A stretch of 11,841 nucleotides of DNA from Planctomycetales bacterium. GTDB lineage: Bacteria; Planctomycetota; Planctomycetia; Pirellulales; Thermoguttaceae. A program made the position numbers and the translations under genes. Location: positions 1-11,841 of the forward strand of contig SKZG01000338.1 in the NCBI GenBank assembly GCA_007127495.1, written 5' to 3'. The notes under the pieces were generated by a model. That model saw only the letters and a list, made by a program, of their open reading frames with translations, made no database searches and was not told where the DNA came from. Position 1 is the first letter of the stretch, and each line of letters opens with the position of its first letter. This document shows, piece after piece, positions 5,132-11,841 of the stretch.

Positions 5132-7699
5132 ATGAAGCGTATGGCTATTTCTTCCTCGCGGCCGACACAAAGGGGTGGTACGGGAATCGTCGTCGCGTTT
5201 TGGATGTCCGCACCCGTCCTTCTCGTCACCATCGCCGTATTCGCTCCCGTGCTGTTTGCGGATCGGACGTTTGCCTTCCGTGACGCCGCACACTTTTTTC
5301 CGCCATTATGGCGGATGACGTTTGGCGAATGGTCGGCGGGCAGGATACCGCTCTGGAATCCGTACGAGAATCTTGGTCAGCCCCTCTTGGCGAACCCCAC
5401 GGCTGCCGTCTGCTACCCTGGGCAATTGCTTTTTCTGCTGCCATTGCCTTTTCTTGAAGCGTTCAAGGTCTATATCGTGGGGCATGTACTGCTTGCTGCG
5501 GCGGCCGCGTACCGGCTTGCCCGGGCATTCAAGTCGACTCGTGCCGCAGCGGTCGTTTGCGCTCTGGCGTACGCTTTCTCGGGTACCGTCCTGATGCAGC
5601 ATACAAATCCCCCATTTCTGGTAGGCGCCGCTTGGTTGCCCCTGGCAGTACTTTGCATTGACCGGATCGCCAGGCTTAGCATCGGCGGTCTTTTCAGGGG
5701 CGAGCCGGGTGGTTCAAAATGGTGGTCGGTGGCGGCCGTGCGATGGAGCGTCGGGCTGGGCACGCTCCTGGCAATCATGGTTCTGGGAGGCGACCCACAG
5801 ATGGCGTACAACGTGGGACTGATTGCCGCACTGTACCTGACGATTGCGCTAATGCGCCGCCGCCGTGGTCTCACTGCCTTGAAACAGGTGCGTTGGGAAT
5901 CGCTTCGCTCCTCGTGGCGCCCTGTTGTGCAGGCTGCCGCCCTGTTCGGCGGTGCCGCTCTGGTCGCTGTCGTTCTTGCAGCGGTACAGCTACTACCTGC
6001 TTGGCAATTTGCCGGGCGAAGCGATCGTGTGCCGCCCCAATGGCGCGACTTGGCAAAAGCGCGGCTTCAGCCGCATTCGCATCACGAGCATGTCTACCAT
6101 TTCAGCGTCGGACCGTGGCGCTTGGCTGAATTTCTGTGGCCAAACGTTGCCGGTCGCCAGTACCCTGTGAATCGCCGGTGGTTTCGGGCGATCCGTGCCG
6201 AGGGCCGCGTCTGGACGCCGACCCTATACATGGGCATCTTGCCGGTGGTGCTGGGGCTGACGGCCATGCGATTCCGCCGCGGATCGATACGGCATCGTTG
6301 GCTTTCGTGGCTGGTACTGCTCAGCACGCTGGCCGGCTTCGGCTATTACGGATTGGGATGGCTCCTGAGGGAGTTCGGCGTCGATACCGCCCTTGGTGGC
6401 CCCTTTGGGGGCCTCTACTGGCTTATGACGCTCGTGTTACCCGGCTATGTGCGTTTCCGATACCCGGCGAAACTCTTGGTCGTGACCGCATTGGCGTTGA
6501 GCGTCCTCGCGTCTCTCGGATGGGACCGGGCGTTTTCCGGGCATAGTGGCCGTGTTTACCGGATGCTGGTTCGCCTCGGAGTGCTGAGCCTGCTGGGATG
6601 TCTCAGCGCTCTCGCCGTCAGGCCATTTTGGGCGGCCTGGATGGCGGCGGTGCCGGCCGATCCGCTCTTCGGCCCCCTCGATGCTACCGGCGCATGGCGC
6701 GACCTTGCCTCCGGATTCGGACAAACAGCCCTTCTATGCGCCATCTTCGGATGGCTCGTGCGAATGCACATGAAAACAACGAGTCGCAAAGCAGGGCGGC
6801 TGCTTCTCGTCGCGCCGCAGGCGGCCCTGGTGCTCTTGGCCGTCGAGCTGGGCTGGTCGAATGCCTGGATGGTGGCAACGGCTCCGACCGAAGTGGCGGA
6901 GTCGGCATCGCGATTCGCCGGCCGCATTGCCGACATGGCGGCCGAAGGACCGCGGGCCGGCGAACCGGTAAGCGCGCGCGTTTGGCGATATCCGATATGG
7001 CTCCCGGCCCCATGGGGCGAAACCGGCTCTGTCGACCGGCTGACAACGTCCATGTGCTTTGATCGCGACACGATCTGGCCTAACCACCACCTCGATTTTG
7101 ATATTGCCGTCGTGGAGATGCATGGCACTATGATGCCACGCAGCTTCGGCGCCCTTCTCGCCGCCCGCAGCGCCGGCAAGCCCGACCGCCGGGTGAGGGT
7201 GCTTGACCTCGCTTCCTACGCCGTGACGCCTCCGGCCGCCCGGCTGCCGCTGTCATGGGAACGACTCGATCGCTTACCCGGCGCCGTCTTGTGGCACAAC
7301 CGCCGTCCCTTGCCGCGCGCGTGGATTGCCGATGCGGATTACCCAGAACGCCCCCGAAACCCTGAGGCGGAATCCTGTCACGTGGTGTATTTCGATCCGC
7401 AGCGCGTCGTCGTGGACGCGAACCTGCGTGAACCGGGACTTCTTGTCCTTGCCGAGCAGTTCTATCCGGGATGGCGTTTGGAGGTGAGCAGGGCAGGGGA
7501 GGGGGGGCGCGACGTCCCCATCCGGCGCGCCAACGAGGCCATGCGCAGCGCCGAGCTTCGTGCCGGTGCGTACCGGCTGACCTTTGTGTTCCGGCCTCGG
7601 CTCGTGTTCCTCGGCGCCGCCATCAGTGCCGTTGGCTGGTTGCTCCTGGCGGCATGGGCTGCCTGGACGGCTTCGCAACGACTGAACTGGAACCGGTGA
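5132..7699 (+). CDS. YfhO-like polytopic membrane protein (GT-C type glycosyltransferase-like)
   Basis: This is an 855-residue inner-membrane protein. YfhO relatives are GT-C-fold proteins; characterised ones in Gram-positives glycosylate cell-surface polymers using lipid-linked sugar. Seen: a first membrane segment (about 22-43), then an external loop with Asp51 in FRDAAHFFPP and the family-typical PLWNPYENLGQPLLANP (73-89) and YPGQLLF (95-101). Further hydrophobic segments lie at about 112-130, 138-157, 162-178, 205-240, 265-292, 365-378, 390-410, 425-440, 446-464, 478-497, 530-545 and 556-575. A large extracytoplasmic domain (about 580-815) contains the family-typical EQFYPGWRLEV (775-785), and a last membrane segment lies at about 822-846. 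The start could be ATG 5132 or ATG 5141; neither has a good ribosome binding site. No glycan genes lie beside it, so its substrate cannot be told. It stands alone between two leftward blocks and converges on the efflux operon. Confidence 0.82.
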   Translation: MKRMAISSSRPTQRGGTGIVVAFWMSAPVLLVTIAVFAPVLFADRTFAFRDAAHFFPPLWRMTFGEWSAGRIPLWNPYENLGQPLLANPTAAVCYPGQLLFLLPLPFLEAFKVYIVGHVLLAAAAAYRLARAFKSTRAAAVVCALAYAFSGTVLMQHTNPPFLVGAAWLPLAVLCIDRIARLSIGGLFRGEPGGSKWWSVAAVRWSVGLGTLLAIMVLGGDPQMAYNVGLIAALYLTIALMRRRRGLTALKQVRWESLRSSWRPVVQAAALFGGAALVAVVLAAVQLLPAWQFAGRSDRVPPQWRDLAKARLQPHSHHEHVYHFSVGPWRLAEFLWPNVAGRQYPVNRRWFRAIRAEGRVWTPTLYMGILPVVLGLTAMRFRRGSIRHRWLSWLVLLSTLAGFGYYGLGWLLREFGVDTALGGPFGGLYWLMTLVLPGYVRFRYPAKLLVVTALALSVLASLGWDRAFSGHSGRVYRMLVRLGVLSLLGCLSALAVRPFWAAWMAAVPADPLFGPLDATGAWRDLASGFGQTALLCAIFGWLVRMHMKTTSRKAGRLLLVAPQAALVLLAVELGWSNAWMVATAPTEVAESASRFAGRIADMAAEGPRAGEPVSARVWRYPIWLPAPWGETGSVDRLTTSMCFDRDTIWPNHHLDFDIAVVEMHGTMMPRSFGALLAARSAGKPDRRVRVLDLASYAVTPPAARLPLSWERLDRLPGAVLWHNRRPLPRAWIADADYPERPRNPEAESCHVVYFDPQRVVVDANLREPGLLVLAEQFYPGWRLEVSRAGEGGRDVPIRRANEAMRSAELRAGAYRLTFVFRPRLVFLGAAISAVGWLLLAAWAAWTASQRLNWNR

Positions 7700-7776
7700 A
7701 GGTCGGGTATGCAGCTTCGGTTCGCAGAAATACGGTCCAATCCCCACCCGCCCAGAAACGGAGGGCGCCGGACAAT

Positions 7777-7814
7777 GTAACGCGGCAGTAGTTCTGCCGA
7801 CATCCAACCGTTAC
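7777..7814. terminator. Dyad between convergent genes, possible bidirectional terminator
   Basis: GTAACG (7777-7782) pairs with CGTTAC (7809-7814), and inside it CGGCAG (7783-7788) pairs perfectly with CTGCCG (7794-7799) across a 5-nt loop, with a 9-nt bulge on one side. The outer stem includes the stop codon of the leftward PII-like gene (7813-7811). It lies where the YfhO-like gene and the efflux operon converge. There is no T-run on either side, so this is not a classical intrinsic terminator; the structure is clear, the role is inferred. Confidence 0.4.
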
Positions 7815-8101
7815 AGACGGCGTTCGATGGGCAGCACCAGCGCTTGCAGGTGGCGGTGGGCCGGCTTGGCGTCGCGGAAGCGGCGCAGCTCGTCGAGGAC
7901 GGCATCGAGAGTGTCTTCGGGCACCTGCGCGTGGACCACGCTGCTGTTGCCGGGAAATACTTGGCTGCCGAAGTGCTTCCCTTCGGCGTCCTTTCCCTCC
8001 ATCATTCGGAAGCGGACGTAATCTGCGATGCCGTGCCGGTCGAGAATGTCCTCGATGGCCTCGGTATATTCAAAGTGAAATGTAATGGCGACGAGCTTCA
8101 T
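7811..8101 (-). CDS. Small PII-like protein coupled to the RND pump (resembles PG0541-type transporter-associated family)
   Basis: This is a 96-residue protein with the size and alternating strand/helix pattern of the PII/ferredoxin-like fold: strand MKLVAITF, helix 12-22 (EAIEDILDRHG), a central loop about 34-48 (MMEGKDAEGKHFGS), strand SSVVHAQV (53-60), helix 62-76, and a final strand LQALVLPIE (85-93). The GxHFGSxVFPG loop and the ending resemble small transporter-associated proteins encoded next to RND pumps, from memory. A role as ligand-sensing regulator or trimeric partner of the pump is inference. The start ATG 8101 overlaps the pump stop (ATGA), implying translational coupling. The reading frame remains open upstream to 8527, but that part lies antisense-free inside the pump gene in another frame and has no family resemblance, so the short start is chosen. 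Confidence 0.82.
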   Translation of the reverse strand: MKLVAITFHFEYTEAIEDILDRHGIADYVRFRMMEGKDAEGKHFGSQVFPGNSSVVHAQVPEDTLDAVLDELRRFRDAKPAHRHLQALVLPIERRL

Positions 8102-11100
8102 CCGGCGGTCGGCTCCGCGGCGAGGTTCGATTGGCTCGGCGAGGCGGTCTGTCCCGCAGGCCGGCCGACCAGGGCCGCCTGCGCCTGGGCGACGAGCGTG
8201 TACATGACCGGAATCACCACGAGGGTCAGCGCCGTCGAGGTGAGCATGCCCCCGGCCACCGAAACGCCCAGCGGCATGCGGGCCTCGCCGCCGGCGCCGA
8301 AGCCCGTGGCGATGGGCATCATACCGAGGATTGTCGAAACGGCGGTCATCAAGACTGGGCGGAAGCGGACCGCCGCCGCCTCCTTCGCCGCCGTGAAGGG
8401 GTCGCGTCCGCGAGCCACCAGGATATTGGTATAGTCGACCACGAGAATCGAGTTCTTCGTGACCAGCCCCATGAGCATGATGAGCCCGATGAATGCATAC
8501 ACGTTGAACGAAAGCCCCAGCAGCCACAGTCCTCCAAAAGCCCCAATGGTGGCCAGCGGCAGGGCCGCCATGATCGTGAAGGGGTGGAGGAACGACTCGA
8601 ACTGCGCCGCCAGTACGAGGTAGATGAACACAATCGAGAATACGACAGTAATGGAAAGATAGTAGAACGATTCCTCAAAGATTTGCGAGAGACCGGTCAG
8701 TTCGTGGTCAGTCCCCGGGGGAAGCTCCCGCTCGATGTATTCCTCGAGCCGCGCGACAGCCTCACCCAGCGCCACTCCGGGCGGCACCTGCGAGGAGATC
8801 GTCGCCGAACGCATGCGGTTGTAGCGGTGGATCTGGCTTGGGCCAATCGTCTCATCGAGGTCCACCAGGTTGTCCAGCGAGACGAGCATCCCTTCCGGCC
8901 CGCGGATGTAGATATCGCGCAGTGCGGCCGGATTCATCGTCCCGCGGCCGGTCGCCTCGGTAATCACGTCGTAGCGCTCGGCGTTGCGTTCAATGGTGGA
9001 AATGGTCGGGCCGCCGAACAGGAATCGCATGGTGTTGGAAATATCGGCTACGGAAATACCCATCTGCGACGCCTTGTCGCGATGGATATTCACGTCAACC
9101 TGGGGGTTATTCAATTCGAGGTTCGTCCGTACGCCCACGTACCATTCCGGCTGGGCACGCATCCAGTCCATCACCTGTTCCTGCTGGCGGGCAAGCGTTT
9201 CGAGGTCAGGGTGCTTCAAGACCACCTCGACCGGCGCGCCGCCGACGCCGGCCGGATTCATTTCCAATACGAACGCCCGGCCGGCCGGGATGGCGTTCAA
9301 CCGCACCCGAAGCCTCTGCATCACCTCCGTCTGGTGCAGCTCGCGCTCCTGCCGCGGGGTGAGGCGCACAAAAGCCATTCCAGTGTTTGGCTGCCCCGGC
9401 CCGGCTCGGGTCAGGCCCATGGCCAGAAACTGGTGTCGCACTTCGGGCGTTTCGGCCAGCACCTCCTCGATTTGGCGGGCGAAGGCGTCGGTCTCGGCGA
9501 GGGTCGCGCCCTGCGGCGTCTCGAAGACGAGCATGAAGGCGTTGCGGTCTTCCTCGGCGGCGAACTCGCGTGGGATGTTGGCCAGCGCCAACATTCCGGC
9601 CCCGAAGGCCGCCACGCCCAGAAGCACGGTCAACCACCGCGCGCGAAACGCCCCCGCCAGCACCTTCCCGTACACCCATTCAATGGCTCGGAACACCTGC
9701 TCGGACAAGCGGAAAGCGGGGCCATGCCGCTCCGGCACTCGCAGCAACCGGGAGCACAGCATGGGGGTGAGAGTCAACGCTACGAAAGTGGACGCGAACA
9801 CGGTAATCGCGACCGTGAGACCGAATTCCATGAAGAAGCGCCCGATCAGCCCGCCGGTGAACGCAACGGGAATGAACACGGCGCCCAGCGCCAGCGTATT
9901 GGCCAGGGCGGGAAAGGCCACTTCGGTGGTTCCGACGCGGGCGGCCGGCTCCGCTTCGGCCCCTTCCTCCATGTGCAGGTAACACCGCTCCAGTACGACG
10001 ATCGCGTCGTCAATCACGATGCCGATGACCAGGATCAGCGCCAACATGGTCAGGACGTTGATGCTGAACCCGAGCATGCTGATGCCCGCCAGGCCGATCA
10101 GCAGTGAGGTGGGAATGGCTAGCAGCGTGATGATGGTTCCGCGCCCGCTTCGCAGAAACGCCAGCACGACGAACATTACCAAGGCGGTGGCGATGAAGAT
10201 GGTCAGCAAGAGGTCCCGGATGCTCTCCTGAATGTACTCGGAGTTGTCGGTGGCGATGGTGTAGCGCAGCCCGGGCGGGAAGTCTGCGCCGATTTCGGCC
10301 ATCCGCCGGTGCAGCGACGCGGCCAACTCGACGGTGTTGGCGTCAGCCTGCTTGATCACGCCCAGGCCCACGGCGGTCTCGCCGCGAAAGCGGGCGCGCT
10401 GGCGGTCGTCCTCCACGCCATCGACGACCTCTCCGATGTCGCGAATACGAACTGGGGCTCCGTTGCGGTATGCAACCACCAGTTGGTTCATCGGCTCGGC
10501 TTCGGAAAACTGTCCGCGCGTTTGGATGAGGAACTCGCGCCGCTCTCCCTCGACGCGGCCGGAGGGGATATCGGCATTGTTGATCTGTACGGTGCGAACG
10601 ACGTCCTGGACGGTAAGCTGGTGGGCCGCCAACCGGGCCGCGTCCATGCGGACGCGAACGGCGTACTTGCGCCGTCCCCCAACTCGAATCTGCCCCACGC
10701 CGCGCAGCGTCTCCAACTGCTGCTTCAGCACGTTCTCGGCGTATTCCGTCATGCGGACGGCGTCCCAGCGTTCATCGCCGGTGAGCGTGATCCACATGAT
10801 CGCCTGGGCGCCGAGTTCCAGCTTCCGCACGATGGGCGACTCGATATCGTCGGGCAGCAGCCGCTGGGCTCGTTCCACCGCGTCGCGCACGTCCTGCGCA
10901 GCCACGTCGATATCGCGCCACAGTTCGAACTCGGCCGTGATGGTGGCCACCTGCTCCATCGCGGTCGAACTAAGAGTTCGCAGCCCCTCGATGGTGTTGA
11001 TCTCGGCTTCGAGCGGGTCGATGATTTCCGACTCGATCACCCCGGGGGCCGCGCCGGCCAGCACCACGTTGACACTGACAATCGGAAACTCGACGTCCGG

Positions 11101-11208
11101 ATCCTGCTGTACCGGCATCTGCACGTAGCCGTAGCCGCCAAAGATGGCGAGCACCGTGAAGACCACGATCGTCATCACCGGACGGCGGATACAGAAGTTC
11201 CAAATCAC
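8098..11208 (-). CDS. RND efflux pump, inner-membrane transporter (AcrB/MexB-like, HAE type)
   Basis: This is a complete 1036-residue proton-driven pump subunit, normal in length for the family. With a periplasmic adaptor and an outer-membrane channel it would export hydrophobic or amphiphilic compounds. Seen: N-terminal WNFCIRRPV (3-11) and the first membrane helix (about 9-28); a first periplasmic porter domain (about 35-330); helices 2-6 (about 331-490) with the proton-relay GIVIDDAIVVLER (396-408; Asp400, Asp401); a seventh helix (about 523-543); a second periplasmic domain (about 548-845); helices 8-12 (about 850-1005) with GLVTKNSILVVDYTN (914-928; Lys918). The TM4 DD and TM10 TKN signatures point to HAE pumps and not heavy-metal (HME) pumps. 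Start GTG 11208 overlaps the adaptor stop (GTGA), with GAGGA about 9 nt upstream. The stop overlaps the PII-like gene start. No channel gene is in view. Substrate unknown. Confidence 0.97.
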   Translation of the reverse strand: MIWNFCIRRPVMTIVVFTVLAIFGGYGYVQMPVQQDPDVEFPIVSVNVVLAGAAPGVIESEIIDPLEAEINTIEGLRTLSSTAMEQVATITAEFELWRDIDVAAQDVRDAVERAQRLLPDDIESPIVRKLELGAQAIMWITLTGDERWDAVRMTEYAENVLKQQLETLRGVGQIRVGGRRKYAVRVRMDAARLAAHQLTVQDVVRTVQINNADIPSGRVEGERREFLIQTRGQFSEAEPMNQLVVAYRNGAPVRIRDIGEVVDGVEDDRQRARFRGETAVGLGVIKQADANTVELAASLHRRMAEIGADFPPGLRYTIATDNSEYIQESIRDLLLTIFIATALVMFVVLAFLRSGRGTIITLLAIPTSLLIGLAGISMLGFSINVLTMLALILVIGIVIDDAIVVLERCYLHMEEGAEAEPAARVGTTEVAFPALANTLALGAVFIPVAFTGGLIGRFFMEFGLTVAITVFASTFVALTLTPMLCSRLLRVPERHGPAFRLSEQVFRAIEWVYGKVLAGAFRARWLTVLLGVAAFGAGMLALANIPREFAAEEDRNAFMLVFETPQGATLAETDAFARQIEEVLAETPEVRHQFLAMGLTRAGPGQPNTGMAFVRLTPRQERELHQTEVMQRLRVRLNAIPAGRAFVLEMNPAGVGGAPVEVVLKHPDLETLARQQEQVMDWMRAQPEWYVGVRTNLELNNPQVDVNIHRDKASQMGISVADISNTMRFLFGGPTISTIERNAERYDVITEATGRGTMNPAALRDIYIRGPEGMLVSLDNLVDLDETIGPSQIHRYNRMRSATISSQVPPGVALGEAVARLEEYIERELPPGTDHELTGLSQIFEESFYYLSITVVFSIVFIYLVLAAQFESFLHPFTIMAALPLATIGAFGGLWLLGLSFNVYAFIGLIMLMGLVTKNSILVVDYTNILVARGRDPFTAAKEAAAVRFRPVLMTAVSTILGMMPIATGFGAGGEARMPLGVSVAGGMLTSTALTLVVIPVMYTLVAQAQAALVGRPAGQTASPSQSNLAAEPTAG

Positions 11209-11841
11209 CGCTTTCGTTCCTCACTCGGATGTTCCGCTGGAGAATCCTCCGCTGCGATGACCGGATGGCCGGGGCTGAGTCGCAGGTGCCCTTCGCGGAC
11301 CACCTGCTCACCGACTGTCAGGCCGTCAAGGATTTCCACCAGTCCCTCGTATCGCAATCCCGTCGACACCTCCCGAGATGCGGCAACGCCGTCCTCGACC
11401 ACAAACACCATGTAGCCGCGCCGCGTAGCCACCAGCGCGACGTCGGGAATGACAGGGCGATCCTCCCGGCGGCCCACCGTGACCGACGCCGTGGCGAAGA
11501 GGCCCGGCTTCAGTTCATGTTTCTCGTTCGGGATCAGCGCCTTCACGAGGAACTGGCGGGTGGAGGGGTCGATCGCCGGGCTGACAAACCCCACCGCGCC
11601 TTCGAACGCCCGGTCGGGATACGCGGCCACCGTGACGCCCACCCGTTGCCCCGGCCGTACGCGGGCGAGGTGCCGCTCGGGCAACCAGAAGTTCATTTCC
11701 AGGGGGTCGATCTGATAGAGCTTCGCCAGCATGCGCCCCACCGTCACGTGTGCGCCCCGATCCACTTCGCGGTGCGACAGGACGCCGCTGAAGGGGGCCA
11801 GGATGCGCATGTCCTCCAGTTCCCGCTCGATGAGCGAAAGC
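11205..11841 (-). CDS. RND membrane fusion protein / periplasmic adaptor (partial, 5' end outside window)
   Basis: This is the C-terminal 212 codons of a HlyD/AcrA-type adaptor that would link the RND pump to an outer-membrane channel. The frame is open to the right edge (first whole codon at 11840), reading LSLIERELEDMRILAPFSGV, which is the end of the coiled-coil hairpin followed by the second half of the lipoyl domain. The Met at 11810 is therefore internal and not a start. After that come a beta-barrel region (QIDPLEMNFWLPE, then GQRVGVTV and the VGFVSPAIDPSTRQF stretch), the LKPGLFATASV turn and a membrane-proximal domain ending with GEQVVREGHLRL. The extreme C-terminus is charged (EERKR) and its stop overlaps the pump start by the GTGA arrangement. 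Signal peptide and N-terminal lipoyl half would lie outside the window. Confidence 0.95.
   Translation of the reverse strand, partial: LSLIERELEDMRILAPFSGVLSHREVDRGAHVTVGRMLAKLYQIDPLEMNFWLPERHLARVRPGQRVGVTVAAYPDRAFEGAVGFVSPAIDPSTRQFLVKALIPNEKHELKPGLFATASVTVGRREDRPVIPDVALVATRRGYMVFVVEDGVAASREVSTGLRYEGLVEILDGLTVGEQVVREGHLRLSPGHPVIAAEDSPAEHPSEERKR

Noticed and set aside
7811..8527. 238-codon version of the PII-like gene starting inside the pump gene
   Set aside because: The extra N-terminal 142 residues are Arg/Gly/His-rich out-of-frame pump sequence. Family length and the ATGA overlap support the start at 8101.
8131..10107. 658-codon plus-strand ORF antisense to the RND pump
   Set aside because: Long antisense shadows are expected in GC-rich genes. 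The translation is rich in His, Arg, Gln and Gly without motifs, while the opposite strand is a full-length RND pump.
10309..11415. 368-codon plus-strand ORF antisense to the pump and adaptor
   Set aside because: It is another antisense shadow spanning two well-supported genes, with no recognisable domain and no ribosome binding site.
11205..11810. Adaptor protein read as a complete gene starting at 11810
   Set aside because: The frame stays open to the window edge, and the Met lies in the middle of a conserved lipoyl-domain stretch, so the gene is truncated by the window.

Overview
The window is GC-rich, densely packed bacterial chromosome with short intergenic gaps. It has ordinary long ORFs with strong antisense shadows and shows no sign of phage, insertion sequence, CRISPR or RNA genes. 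The gene set (Rieske/cytochrome b pair, YfhO-type membrane protein, Rho-N plus DUF4912 protein, RND pump with a small PII-like partner) indicates a Gram-negative-type, respiring bacterium. An uncultured Planctomycetota or nearby lineage would fit, but that is inference and I hold it loosely.

Left block, all minus strand, read from 4638 down to 1: a Rho-N/DUF4912 protein; ribF (FAD synthesis); a DHH-family nrnA-type phosphoesterase 11 bp behind ribF; then, after a 159-bp gap, a Rieske iron-sulfur protein overlapping (ATGA) a cytochrome b gene that runs off the left edge. The 493 bp between the DUF4912 gene and the rightward gene at 5132 hold no convincing gene. They contain a good minus-strand promoter candidate and an inverted TATAAT-bearing repeat.

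Middle: a single plus-strand gene (5132-7699) for an 855-residue YfhO-like polytopic membrane protein.

Right block, minus strand, read from 11841 down to 7811: a membrane fusion protein (cut by the window edge), a complete 1036-residue RND pump of the HAE type, and a 96-residue PII-like protein. The three genes are joined by GTGA and ATGA stop/start overlaps, so they look like one translationally coupled efflux operon. It converges on the YfhO-like gene across a strong dyad at 7777-7814.

The most unusual content is at the left edge. By-eye alignment with cytochrome b6 keeps the same residue numbering over long stretches. It shows both heme bL ligands present (His86, His189) but both heme bH ligands absent (Tyr100, Leu204). 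The residues that pack around heme bH are also changed, while those around bL are kept. The partner Rieske protein keeps all cluster ligands and the disulfide cysteines but lacks the Ser and Tyr that raise the cluster potential. Together this predicts a low-potential, single-heme Rieske/cytochrome b complex that could not run a normal Q cycle through its own heme bH.
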